A stretch of DNA of 64,000 nt from JAWPMT01 sp965215825 (GCA_965215825.1 CBDCEM010000003.1:124001-188000); one strand, 5' to 3'. Counted from the stretch's first letter, positions 8,063-16,263 are shown. Made by a program: numbers and translations. Notes: generated by a model from the sequence alone, not told the origin.

Positions 8063-8767
8063 ATGGCGAAATTGTATGTGATAGCTACGCCAATCGGCAA
8101 CATGGAAGATATCTCTTATCGTGCCATCCGACTCCTCAATGAGGTCGATGTGTTGGCTTGTGAAGACACGCGTGTGACCAAGAAAATCCTTACCAGGTAT
8201 GAGGTTCGTTTCCCTGGAAACATCTTCTCGTACCATGAACACAATGAGCAGCGCGCTATCCAGCGAATCATTGCTTATTTGGAAAAAGATGAAGATGTTG
8301 CCATTTGTTCAGATGCCGGCATGCCGGGTATTAGCGACCCGGGTTACAAGCTGATTTCCAAAGTAATAGAGGAAGGGCACGACCTTGATGTTATTCCAGG
8401 GCCCAGCTCTGTGCATAACGCACTGGTGCAATCAGGTTTGCCAACTTCCAGCTATACGTTCAAAGGGTTCATTCCCCGGAAAGAGGGTCAACGTCAAAAA
8501 TTCTTTGAAGCCGAGTTAGAACAACCTCACACCCTTGTGTTTTTTGAATCCAAACACCGTATTATCAAATCGCTGACTCAGGCACTGGCGGTGTATGGAG
8601 ATCGCTATTGCGCGGTGTGCCTGGAATTAACTAAGAAATTTGAACAAACCACCCGAGGTTATATCTCCGATGTAATCCCCAGGTTGGAGCAATCGAGCAT
8701 CAAAGGAGAGATCACCCTTGTGATTGCCGGTAACCATCCGAAATTTATACGGACCGAAAATGAATAG
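8063..8767 (+). CDS. rsmI: RsmI-like rRNA (cytidine-2'-O)-methyltransferase
   Basis: A 234-aa tetrapyrrole-methylase-fold enzyme. It has the RsmI signatures 'YVIATPIGNMEDISYRA' (residues 5-21), 'VLACEDTRVTKKIL', 'DAGMPGISDPGYKL' and 'VIPGPSSVHNALVQSGLPT'. E. coli RsmI 2'-O-methylates C1402 of 16S rRNA in the decoding centre. The protein ends right after the catalytic domain and lacks the C-terminal helical extension of the 286-residue E. coli enzyme, as do many short RsmI forms. It lies between an Arm-like methyltransferase (3-base gap) and a TGT homologue (8-base overlap). It may be the housekeeping RsmI or a dedicated paralogue; the window alone cannot tell, so the symbol marks the family. 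Confidence 0.88.
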   Translation: MAKLYVIATPIGNMEDISYRAIRLLNEVDVLACEDTRVTKKILTRYEVRFPGNIFSYHEHNEQRAIQRIIAYLEKDEDVAICSDAGMPGISDPGYKLISKVIEEGHDLDVIPGPSSVHNALVQSGLPTSSYTFKGFIPRKEGQRQKFFEAELEQPHTLVFFESKHRIIKSLTQALAVYGDRYCAVCLELTKKFEQTTRGYISDVIPRLEQSSIKGEITLVIAGNHPKFIRTENE

Positions 8768-9839
8768 CCTTGAAACCAACCATGGCACACTGAAATTACC
8801 GGTGTTTTTGCCAGATGCCACACGTGGGATTGTTCGATCCGTAGATACCTTCGATGTGGATGAGGCGAAGATCGAAGGATTGGTTGTGAATACACTACAT
8901 CTTTCATCCAAACCAGGAATGAGTTCATTCACGTCTCAGCATAGTATTCACAATTTCATGAATTGGGATAAGCCGATCATTTCAGATTCCGGAGGCTTTC
9001 AGGTCTTCTCAATGATCTACGAATCCAGGATGGGTAGCATCAATGCCAAGGGGTTTGTTTATCAATTGGCCAAAGGTCAAAAGAAGAAGAACCTTTCGCC
9101 AGAAAAATGCATTCAACTTCAGTTTCAAATTGGTGCGGATGCGATCTATTGCCTGGACTATTGTACGCATCCGGATATGGACCTGTCTGTTCAAAAGACC
9201 AGTGTCGAGTATACCATTCAGTGGGCCAAAAAATGTAAAAAAGAGTACGATCGATTACTGAAGGAAAAGAAGAAAGACTTCAAACGGCCTTTACTGTTTG
9301 CTGTAGTGCAGGGCGGAAATAGCAAAGAACTTAGAAAGCAATGTGCCGAAGAGCTGCTTAATATTGGATTCGATGGATTTGGGTTTGGTGGATGGCCGAT
9401 CACGGATACAGGGCAGTTGGTCGACATGGTTAGCTACGTATCGGAATTGATCGGAACAGATTATCCGAAGCATGCCCTGGGTATAGGAAAACCAGAGAAT
9501 TTGTTGAGCGCCTTTCGAGCAGGCTACAACATTTTTGATTGTGTGATTCCGACCCGAGATGCCCGACACAAAAGACTGTACATTTATAATGAGGAGTATC
9601 GACAGGAAAAGCAGTTGAATGGGGCGGAGTTTTATGACTACCTGTACATGCAAGATGAAAAGCACATGCGTGATTACAGGCCAATCGATGAATATTGTGA
9701 CTGCCACACCTGCCGTCGATATACTCGCGCTTATTTACACCACTTATTCAACATCAATGACCACCTGGCGTATCGTCTGGCCACCATTCACAACTTGAGA
9801 TTTTATTCGAAAATGCTTGAGATCCTGAGAAATGGATAG
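8760..9839 (+). CDS. Divergent tRNA-guanine transglycosylase (TGT) family protein
   Basis: A 359-aa TGT-fold protein with the full catalytic and zinc set: D76 in 'SDSGGFQVFSM' (general base), D133 in 'CLDYCTHP', Q184-GG, G210-G211, nucleophile D260 in 'FDCVIPTRDAR', and zinc ligands C313, C315, C318 and H344. TGTs exchange a guanine in RNA for a 7-deazaguanine. The base-pocket loop differs: canonical GG-LAVGE is GG-WPITDTG, and the usual AFDE is CLDY. A longer linker (about 276-311) precedes the zinc site. This suggests a paralogue with changed substrate or RNA target. The ATG at 8760 overlaps rsmI by 8 bases; an upstream in-frame TTG at 8724 would add 12 residues that also resemble the TGT N-terminus. 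Confidence 0.9.
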   Translation: MNSLETNHGTLKLPVFLPDATRGIVRSVDTFDVDEAKIEGLVVNTLHLSSKPGMSSFTSQHSIHNFMNWDKPIISDSGGFQVFSMIYESRMGSINAKGFVYQLAKGQKKKNLSPEKCIQLQFQIGADAIYCLDYCTHPDMDLSVQKTSVEYTIQWAKKCKKEYDRLLKEKKKDFKRPLLFAVVQGGNSKELRKQCAEELLNIGFDGFGFGGWPITDTGQLVDMVSYVSELIGTDYPKHALGIGKPENLLSAFRAGYNIFDCVIPTRDARHKRLYIYNEEYRQEKQLNGAEFYDYLYMQDEKHMRDYRPIDEYCDCHTCRRYTRAYLHHLFNINDHLAYRLATIHNLRFYSKMLEILRNG

Positions 9840-10629
9840 TGGACAGTCCAAGGCAGTTCAACAGATTCTAAAGGCAAAGAAATATACCAACCTTTCACCA
9901 GACACCATTCAGCGAATCCTGGAATGGGCCGAAATCCGGGTTAAAAAGAAAGAGATAGATAAAGCGGCAAGAAAAAAGCTGCATCAGATCTACGGTGCCT
10001 ATTTCGATCAGAGAAGTGCATCCGCCTTTGAACGAGCCATTCAAGGCAAACCAGAAAGCCCAGAGGAAATCAAAGCTTTTTGCAGAGAGTTGATGGATTT
10101 ACACAGTTCCTCTCAGGAACGCCTGGATGATCTTTCAGCATTTTACGAAAAGATATTTGAAATCACAGGGCTGCCACAGCGAATGATTGACCTGGCTTGT
10201 GGGCTCAATCCCTTGTCCTATCCCTGGATATATGATCACGGTGCCATTCCCTATATGGGTTATGACATTGATCAGAAAACAACGCAACTTATGAACGACT
10301 TGCTGGTATCTTTCGGATTTCCGGCGCAAGTCAGTTTCAATGATGTCTTCCTGAACATTCCTGAACATCAGGAGTCGGATGTGATCATGCTATTGAAAGC
10401 ACTTCCTTGTCTGGAACAGCAAGAAAAGGGGGTAAGTCTGAAGTTGCTTACTGAGATCAAGTGCAGATTCCTTGTGGTGTCCTTTCCCTCCAAATCTCTG
10501 GGAGGCAAAAGCAAAGGCATGGAAGCTAACTATGAGGCCTTTCTTAATTCGGTCGTAGATGACTCGTCACACGCCATACACAAGATCACTTTCGAGAGAG
10601 AGATAGTATATGTGTTGGGGCGGAAATGA
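9832..10629 (+). CDS. Arm/Rmt (FmrO) family 16S rRNA methyltransferase, canonical-like copy B
   Basis: A 265-aa protein, equal in length to copy A, and the closer match to ArmA/RmtB-type 16S rRNA (guanine1405-N7)-methyltransferases. The N-terminal domain has 'ILKAKKYTNLSPDTIQRI' and 'ARKKLHQIYGAYF'; 'DLHSSSQERLDDL' (89-101) matches the conserved HxSTxER segment. Core motifs: 'IDLACGLNPLSYPW' (119-132), 'GYDID' (143-147), 'MLLKALPCLEQQEKG' (186-200) and 'VVSFPSKSLGGKSKGME' (215-231). In aminoglycoside producers and resistant pathogens this family methylates G1405 and blocks 4,6-disubstituted deoxystreptamine drugs. Here it ends an operon with RsmI-like and TGT-like genes, overlapping the latter by 8 bases. 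Activity on G1405 is inferred. Confidence 0.88.
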   Translation: MDSGQSKAVQQILKAKKYTNLSPDTIQRILEWAEIRVKKKEIDKAARKKLHQIYGAYFDQRSASAFERAIQGKPESPEEIKAFCRELMDLHSSSQERLDDLSAFYEKIFEITGLPQRMIDLACGLNPLSYPWIYDHGAIPYMGYDIDQKTTQLMNDLLVSFGFPAQVSFNDVFLNIPEHQESDVIMLLKALPCLEQQEKGVSLKLLTEIKCRFLVVSFPSKSLGGKSKGMEANYEAFLNSVVDDSSHAIHKITFEREIVYVLGRK

Positions 10630-10903
10630 TAAGCCTGTAAGGTTTTGATCAGGTTGTTATTACATCGATTCTTATTTAGTATAATATGAATTCGATTTAA
10701 AAACCCTCCCAGCGCGTCATTTCAGAATTTTTGGACTTATCTTTCTATAAAGGCCAATGTCTGTCATCTCTTTTCCAGTCGCGCTGATGAGTTTCCGAGG
10801 TTCCCAACTGGGACAAATTGCGCCTAAAGGCAAAATTCATGTCGCATTTTTCGAGAGTGACCGGGTCAAGTAGACCTTTTGAAATCGAACGGAGGTTAAT
10901 AAA

Positions 10904-11542
10904 TTGCTAGCGATCAAAAGAGCAATAGATCATATCGTTTTTGGCGTTCCCGATCTGAATTTTGGCATTCAATATTTTGAAGAGAAATTGGGGGTTACTC
11001 CTGTTTTCGGAGGATATCACAAAACCCAAGGCACAAAAAATGCTTTACTGAACTTATCGGACGAATGTTATCTGGAAATAATTGCCATTGATCCGGATAA
11101 CCTTGAAGTGAATCAAGATCGTTGGATGGGTATCGATTTATTAGAAGGTCCCAAGCTGATCAGATGGGCGATTAAGTCTTCCAATCTTCGCACAGATCAG
11201 GCCATACTTCGGAATTATCATTCGGCAATGGGTGAAATTGAGCCTGGCTCCAGATTAACAGCCTCGGGTGAGTTATTGCAATGGGAGTTGATTATGCCTT
11301 TAAGTACACCGGAGGTAGAGGTAATCCCATTTGTATTGGATTGGAGCCAATCTGAGATGCATCCTACCGAGGCGCTGGAATCAACTCCATTCAAACTCAA
11401 TAAAATACAATTGACCCACCCGAAGCCTGAAATGGTTTCAACTGTATTGGAGGATCTGCATGCAGAGGCTGAAGTGATTCAGGGAAATAAAATGGCCATA
11501 CATGCAGTGTTACAGGGGCCTGCGGGCTCACAGGTCCTTTGA
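10904..11542 (+). CDS. VOC-superfamily (glyoxalase-like) protein
   Basis: A 212-aa protein starting 'IDHIVFGVPDLNFGIQYFEEKLGV', the usual opening of vicinal-oxygen-chelate domains, then 'LSDECYLEIIAIDP' with a metal-ligand glutamate. The size and the second half resemble the Glyoxalase_3 type with two fused beta-alpha modules. The start is TTG, supported by a strong Shine-Dalgarno GGAGG (10891-10895) eight bases upstream, which is uncommon in Bacteroidota. Substrate unknown. It follows the RNA-modification operon after a 274-bp gap in which I see no gene. Confidence 0.75.
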   Translation: MLAIKRAIDHIVFGVPDLNFGIQYFEEKLGVTPVFGGYHKTQGTKNALLNLSDECYLEIIAIDPDNLEVNQDRWMGIDLLEGPKLIRWAIKSSNLRTDQAILRNYHSAMGEIEPGSRLTASGELLQWELIMPLSTPEVEVIPFVLDWSQSEMHPTEALESTPFKLNKIQLTHPKPEMVSTVLEDLHAEAEVIQGNKMAIHAVLQGPAGSQVL

Positions 11543-11719
11543 TACAGGTATCACTATCATTCAGTCACTTTCATGACGATTCAATGAATGACCATGTGTT
11601 GACATTTATTTCATTTTAAATAACGATAGTATTTAGGTGAAATAATGTTGTATTTGTTATCGAATCGGCTACTATCACTTAATTTAACTATCATTTTACA
11701 CAAATAAGCAACCAGTACT

Positions 11720-12526
11720 ATGCCCAAGATTCCAAATCAGGATGAAGTAAGCTATTTGATCAATGCCTGGCAAACAGCTTTACCGAGTCAAGTAATCGAC
11801 TCCTTTTATCAATCAAATACTGCCGACTTTTCACTGGAAAGAATAATGGCTTTTGAAATAGACCAGGATGATTTAAAAACCCTTACTGCTGATCAAGGGA
11901 GTCATTTGGAAGCTGATTACGGCTTTGATCAACGTGATCTGGGAGGGAAGCAGTCTGCCTTTAAAATGTTGCTAAGGGCTGTCAATGGAACTGGAAAAGA
12001 GAAGAGTTATTCTAAGTATTACTCTATGAAATCGCTCACCGCGAAGAATATCCATCACGACTATCCGGGAGTCATTAAAAAATCATTGCTCACCCACATG
12101 ACCGGGAATAATGTCGTGACTCCCATTGACTCAAAAGAGGTGCCGAATGAATACATTTCTCCGACAATTGAGCAATGGCTTTTTTATGCATGGCGGCACT
12201 GTGAAACAAGTAAGTTGGTAGATCAGGTCGAGGCCATGTACAAGGGTTTTCGAGAAAGAATTAGAAAAAGCACATTTGATGCAAGCGTGAGTCAGGCCGT
12301 AAACAAGTATGAGAATGATAATAACGAATCAACCATTTATACCTTTGTTTTGCTTGCCTTGCATCAAGTAATTCCTGGTGATATGAGGATATTTCATTTT
12401 GGTCCCATCTTGCTGTCTTTTGCTGTGCCTGCCGGTCAGGAATTAATAAGTATGGAGGAAGCTCCAGTACTAAAACCGGAGAGTTATGAGTTGACAGTTC
12501 CTTGTCCTCCACTTTGCCAAGAATGA
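11720..12526 (+). CDS. Unrecognised 268-aa protein
   Basis: A soluble protein with no signal peptide and mixed helical content. A hydrophobic run near residues 210-235 ('FVLLALHQVIPGDMRIFHFGPILLSFAVPAG') could be a buried core rather than a membrane segment. A short proline/cysteine-rich tail ('VPCPPLCQE') closes it. The start ATG follows an AT-rich leader. It is 40 bp upstream of a membrane protein and a NarL-type two-component pair, but no functional link is visible. No family recognised. Confidence 0.6.
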   Translation: MPKIPNQDEVSYLINAWQTALPSQVIDSFYQSNTADFSLERIMAFEIDQDDLKTLTADQGSHLEADYGFDQRDLGGKQSAFKMLLRAVNGTGKEKSYSKYYSMKSLTAKNIHHDYPGVIKKSLLTHMTGNNVVTPIDSKEVPNEYISPTIEQWLFYAWRHCETSKLVDQVEAMYKGFRERIRKSTFDASVSQAVNKYENDNNESTIYTFVLLALHQVIPGDMRIFHFGPILLSFAVPAGQELISMEEAPVLKPESYELTVPCPPLCQE

Positions 12527-12566
12527 AACGCGGTAATCAATATTGACTTTAACCTCGGATTTAGGT

Positions 12567-13229
12567 ATGTGGCTCTCAACACTCGTTAACTTCGTATCCT
12601 ATGCCTCCTTAGTGCCGTTTTTGCTCGGTCTATTTTCTTTCTCGTTGAATAGTAAGCCTATACGTTATTTGATAGGATTATCGGCAGTAGCTTGTATTAC
12701 AGAGTTTACCGGTACTTATTTGGCGCTACATAACACTCCCAACTTGTTCCTTTTTCATTTCTATCCCCCAATAGAGTTATGCCTTTTACTAGTGATTTAT
12801 AGTCTTAATATGAGACATGCCGTACCGTCATCAGTTTTTTGGAGTGTAGGGATTTTGTTCATCCTCTTTTCTGTAATTAATACCCTTTATTTTCAACCAC
12901 TACATGTATTTAATACTTATGGTAGAGGGACGGAAAGCTTCCTCGTTTTAGGGCTGGCAATAGGATATAGTATTCTGCATCTTGGTCAGACTACAGGAGA
13001 TCGGAATCAAAACAGACCTATGTTTTGGATCAATACTGGTGTACTGATTTATTTCTCCGTCAATCTCGTCTTTTTCTTTATGAGCAATTTCCTGCTTGAA
13101 AACCTTTCTCAGACCTTCAATTATTTCGTCTGGGGTTTCCATGCGCTGGTCAGTTTAGCTCTATATCTGTTTTTCACCTTTGCCATTTATCTCGATTGGA
13201 AGAAAGCGAAATCACCGGTTTTGTCCTGA
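12567..13229 (+). CDS. Multi-pass membrane protein next to two-component genes
   Basis: About 220 residues with six or seven hydrophobic segments spread over the whole length, and no soluble domain. The ATG at 12567 is preferred; an in-frame TTG lies at 12543. The histidine kinase gene begins at or just before its end (TTG at 13196, inside this frame), so the two are co-transcribed. It may be a sensory or accessory membrane module for the kinase, whose own input region is only one membrane segment. Function otherwise unknown. Confidence 0.65.
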   Translation: MWLSTLVNFVSYASLVPFLLGLFSFSLNSKPIRYLIGLSAVACITEFTGTYLALHNTPNLFLFHFYPPIELCLLLVIYSLNMRHAVPSSVFWSVGILFILFSVINTLYFQPLHVFNTYGRGTESFLVLGLAIGYSILHLGQTTGDRNQNRPMFWINTGVLIYFSVNLVFFFMSNFLLENLSQTFNYFVWGFHALVSLALYLFFTFAIYLDWKKAKSPVLS

Positions 13230-13954
13230 TTGGAATGGGCGGAATGCTCATTTTCGTTCTTGGTTTCCTGCTTTTATTTAGGGTAGCTAAGAAGCAGATA
13301 CTACGTCAGATGGAAGAGAAAGCAAGACTCAAAGAAGTCCATCAATTGGAGTTGTTGAAGGCTGCGATTGATACACAGGAGAAGGAAAGAAGTCGCATAG
13401 CTGCTGAGTTACACGATCAAGTAGGCAACGATTTACAAACGCTGAAACTATTTCTGCACCAAATGGGAAATATCGATCCTAAAACCCTGGAGCAACAAAC
13501 AACAGGACTATTGTCACAAACCATACAAGATGTTCGCGACTTGTCGCATGAACTGATGCCAGCCTCATTAATTGACCTGGGAATTCAGGAAGCTTTGAGG
13601 AGTTTGATGGCAAGATTAAATGCTACTGGTCAAATCACATGTGACTTTTTTTGTGAAGGTGATCGGCGAATGGAGCAGAACGTAGAACTAACGCTTTACA
13701 GGATTGCCCAGGAATTGGTCAATAATACGTTGAAACATGCACAGGCGACTCAAATTAAATTACAACTCCGGATTTCGGATCTCCATTGGGAGTATACCTA
13801 TGAAGATGATGGGATTGGGTTAGGGGATTTTGATCCAAACAAAGAGGTCAAAGGTTTGGGCTTTAAAAATATTGAAAGCAGATGTCAATTGATGGGAGCG
13901 AAGCTTTCTATCGTCGATTCAACCTCTGGTTTTAAGATCGAAATAAAAGCGTAA
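13196..13954 (+). CDS. NarL/LiaS-type sensor histidine kinase (HisKA_3)
   Basis: A 252-aa kinase: one N-terminal membrane helix (about residues 6-30), a short coiled coil, then the HisKA_3 dimerisation motif 'ERSRIAAELHDQVGNDLQTL' with phospho-accepting H73. The HATPase_c domain shows an N-box ('IAQELVNNTLKHAQA'), 'EDDGIGLGDF' and 'GLGFKNIESRC'. The TTG start keeps the whole membrane helix but overlaps the previous gene by 34 bases; an ATG at 13235 would begin after the overlap and shorten the helix. A cognate LuxR-type regulator follows 2 bases after its stop. With no sensory domain of its own, input may come from the membrane protein upstream. Confidence 0.87.
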   Translation: MEESEITGFVLIGMGGMLIFVLGFLLLFRVAKKQILRQMEEKARLKEVHQLELLKAAIDTQEKERSRIAAELHDQVGNDLQTLKLFLHQMGNIDPKTLEQQTTGLLSQTIQDVRDLSHELMPASLIDLGIQEALRSLMARLNATGQITCDFFCEGDRRMEQNVELTLYRIAQELVNNTLKHAQATQIKLQLRISDLHWEYTYEDDGIGLGDFDPNKEVKGLGFKNIESRCQLMGAKLSIVDSTSGFKIEIKA

Positions 13955-13956
13955 AG

Positions 13957-14631
13957 ATGGAACCTCAGGGAAAACAGATTTCAGTTGCTTTGGTTGATGA
14001 CCATGCTTTGTTTAGGGCCGGCCTCCTCTCGTTATTTCAGGCCTATGATGATGTTCAGGTATTGTTTGATACGGGTAATGGACATGAGTTCCTTAATCTA
14101 CTACGTGAGAGTGACACACAACCGGATATTATCCTGGTAGACCTAAAGATGCCTGTCATGTCAGGACAGCACATTATAAACCTGGTCAAGGAGTCGTATC
14201 CCGGTATAAAGATTATTGTGCTTTCCTCCTATGATGACGAAAGTGTAATTCTAAACTGCCTCAAAGAACTTCGCGTGAATTCCTACTTGTTAAAGACTAC
14301 TCCCCCAGATGGATTATACGAAGCATTGGTGAAAGTCGATCGCGAGGGTTTCTATTTCACACCACACATTTCTGAGATCATGTTTCATGGCCTCAGGAAG
14401 CGAAAACTCACGTCAGGTGGGGGGACTAATTTAATGTCCATTTCCGACCGGGAAAAAGAAGTGCTGCATTTGATTTGTAAAGGAGATACCAATGGTGAAA
14501 TAGCTGAAAAGCTATTTATCAGCAAGCGAACCGTGGAAGGGCATCGCAAACATTTACTAGAAAAGACTCATTGCAAAAACTCTGCGAGTTTAGTGGCATT
14601 TGCATTTCAACAACGATTGGTGAGTATATGA
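13957..14631 (+). CDS. NarL/FixJ-family response regulator
   Basis: A 224-aa regulator: receiver domain with acidic pair D14-D15 ('LVDDHALFRAG'), phospho-accepting D62 in 'ILVDLKMPVMSG' and a conserved lysine in 'YLLKTTPP'; then a LuxR-type helix-turn-helix ('LSISDREKEVLHLICKG' region to 'ISKRTVEGHRKHLLEK'). It pairs with the upstream HisKA_3 kinase. A perfect 18-bp palindrome lies 90 bp downstream, in front of the next gene, and may be its operator. Confidence 0.92.
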   Translation: MEPQGKQISVALVDDHALFRAGLLSLFQAYDDVQVLFDTGNGHEFLNLLRESDTQPDIILVDLKMPVMSGQHIINLVKESYPGIKIIVLSSYDDESVILNCLKELRVNSYLLKTTPPDGLYEALVKVDREGFYFTPHISEIMFHGLRKRKLTSGGGTNLMSISDREKEVLHLICKGDTNGEIAEKLFISKRTVEGHRKHLLEKTHCKNSASLVAFAFQQRLVSI

Positions 14632-14720
14632 AATTTACAAGTACCAGGTGTCACTAACACATCCCGAAATAACCTAATAGGCTCTTTTAGAGTGTATCTG
14701 ATTAAGTGCATTATTTAATG

Positions 14721-14738
14721 ATGCGTATTAATACGCAT
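14721..14738. promoter_or_regulatory. Perfect 18-bp palindrome, candidate operator
   Basis: ATGCGTATTAATACGCAT reads identically on both strands. It lies in the 243-bp gap between the NarL-type regulator gene and the 166-aa gene at 14875, about 140 bp upstream of that start. Size and symmetry suit a dimeric HTH regulator such as the adjacent LuxR-type protein. Binding is inferred only from position and symmetry. Confidence 0.45.
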
Positions 14739-14874
14739 TCCTCAAAATACGTTTTTACACGCTCAAATCCGTTGTGCCAGGATTCTACTTTTGAATCGCT
14801 TCTTCAACTGGACTGTTATGTTCAAAGAAAAGTGAATGTTAAAAAAATAAATCAATTAATGTAAACATGCAATC

Positions 14875-15375
14875 ATGAGTATTTTAGACAGCACGGCGAA
14901 AATCAACATTGTTAATAACTCGGGAAGGAGTTTAGACTCAGTGGTGATTTATCATTCTCCAATAGAACCTCAGGTAATTTTTCCCACTTTAGAGGCTGCG
15001 GGAGCAACTACAGCCTTGAGTGTGAAGAACCTAGCATCGGGGGCAACTTCCGAAACTGCATCGGTTACTACATCTGCGGGTGGTCCCCAAGATTTTTGGT
15101 TAGGAGGTGTTCTCTTCAAAGGAGATGGAGAAACTTATATTATCTGTGGTGATTTGGGTAGCCCTTACAAGGAATACGAAGTTTCAGATGGCGACACTTT
15201 GACCATCACAATTCCGAAGTATCAAGAAAATAGCTCAAATCAAGGTGATGCCAGTTTTAGTGATGGTGGCGGAAGTCAAACCGCATATTTATTAAATCAT
15301 ACTACAGCTGATTTGATCGCATTTGGAAAACTAGTTGTGGATATAGTAAGAGTGGTGGTCGCTGCATCCAGATGA
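14875..15375 (+). CDS. Unrecognised 166-aa beta-rich protein
   Basis: A soluble protein, no signal peptide, that starts 'STAKINIVNNSGRSLDSVVIYHSP' and continues with alternating strands, suggesting a small beta-sandwich. A Gly/Ser/Asn linker (about 120-137) leads to a hydrophobic C-terminal helix ('AFGKLVVDIVRVVVAAS'). It has its own terminator (15409-15440). It lies between the NarL pair and a debris zone that precedes the giant operon; it shares with that operon's proteins the lack of a signal peptide. Function unknown. Confidence 0.6.
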   Translation: MSILDSTAKINIVNNSGRSLDSVVIYHSPIEPQVIFPTLEAAGATTALSVKNLASGATSETASVTTSAGGPQDFWLGGVLFKGDGETYIICGDLGSPYKEYEVSDGDTLTITIPKYQENSSNQGDASFSDGGGSQTAYLLNHTTADLIAFGKLVVDIVRVVVAASR

Positions 15376-15408
15376 TTTGATAGCGCCTTTTGATATAATT
15401 CAATGACC

Positions 15409-15440
15409 GAAGCTGTCTCGAAAGGGTCAGCTTCTTTTTG
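15409..15440 (+). terminator. Intrinsic terminator after the 166-aa gene
   Basis: GAAGCTG (15409-15415) pairs with CAGCTTC (15428-15434), followed by a T-rich run to 15445. Confidence 0.65.
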
Positions 15441-15518
15441 TTTTATATGGTAATGATTGTTCTATCATGAAAATGACTGATTGATTTAGGCATTAAGATG
15501 CGGGGATATTTCAAGTCC

Positions 15519-15724
15519 CTAAGCAGCTTTCTTAGCAAGATTATGGGCAATTGCGAGTAATCCGGTTCTATAGCTACTTTATCAATGCCTCTAAGGTTAA
15601 ATCTCCTAAATCCCTTGTTGTGTTTGATTGCTCCGTAGACAGCTTCCACATCAGCTGGTGACTTGCGGAGGTCAAAAAGCCGGGAGTATTTCAAATAGAG
15701 TAGACAACATCCAAATGCATACAC
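15519..15724 (-). pseudogene. 3' relic of a transposase (IS1182-like)
   Basis: On the minus strand, 'ADVEAVYGAIKHNKGFRRF' and 'LRGIDKVAIE' match the conserved C-terminal block of IS1182-type DDE transposases (DVE..FG.IKHN..F.RF..RG..KV..E). Just after this the frame shifts; the expected ending 'AIAHNLAKKAA' plus stop (15519-15521) is found in another frame. Only the last 60 or so codons remain, so this is a dead fragment. It differs from the intact transposase at 44343-45878. Confidence 0.65.
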
Positions 15725-15990
15725 ATGAAAAGTAAATCATTAATTTTTATGAGAACCGGGCCTTGGAACAATAGGATTGAAGAAAGTGGGAGAAATGCCA
15801 TTTTCTAACTTCTTTCCAAGTAATACGCAATGTGATGGAGGGACAGACGACTGGCGTTCTCACCCAAATGTCACCATTCTCCGCCTGAAAGCTCAGTAAT
15901 TGACTTAATGATAGTAGTCTTTGAATTGGAAGGGCCATCTCACCTTGAGTTGGCTTTTTTACTCGTTTGTCTGATATTCAATAGGTTCCT

Positions 15991-16263
15991 TCAAAATGGA
16001 TTGAAAATGCTGAAAACCCTCTCCCGATATTGCTTCGAAACAACCACCCGTTGGTCCTGGACAAATAGAGTGTTCCCTTCCCAGCCCTGGACGGCATCAA
16101 TGTTGATCATATGGCTTCGATGAACTCTCAAAAAGCGGTCAGCTGGCAATTTTTCCTCCATTTTTTTCAGTTGAGTTGAGTAAATGAACTTCTCATTCTG
16201 AGTGAAGATAGTGGTGTAATTTGATAGATGGGATGATACATTTTTGGGCCCGATAGTTTTCAC
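15991..16263 (-). pseudogene. Lone LytTR DNA-binding domain, probably a regulator remnant
   Basis: Ninety residues from a GTG codon encode little else than a LytTR domain: 'VSSHLSNYTTIFTQNEKFIY', 'LKKMEEKLPADRFLRVHRSH' and the terminal 'VVVSKQYRERVFSIF'. No receiver domain precedes it; the frame closes a few codons upstream of the GTG. Stand-alone LytTR proteins exist, but the position between a transposase relic and a truncated frame suggests loss of the N-terminal receiver. It may still bind DNA if expressed. Confidence 0.5.

Noticed and set aside
8760..9839. DpdA-type DNA deazaguanine transglycosylase of a phage-defence island
   Set aside because: The protein keeps the classic TGT zinc site and the FDCVIPTR-type RNA-binding motif, and no dpd helicase or nuclease genes are near.
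7262..10629. Acquired aminoglycoside-resistance cassette
   Set aside because: No integron, transposon or other resistance gene is nearby, and the Arm-like genes are coupled to RsmI- and TGT-like genes with similar composition; this looks like a resident operon.
15747..15938. 63-codon minus-strand frame between the transposase relic and the LytTR fragment
   Set aside because: No recognisable motif or start signal; probably spacer or further relic.
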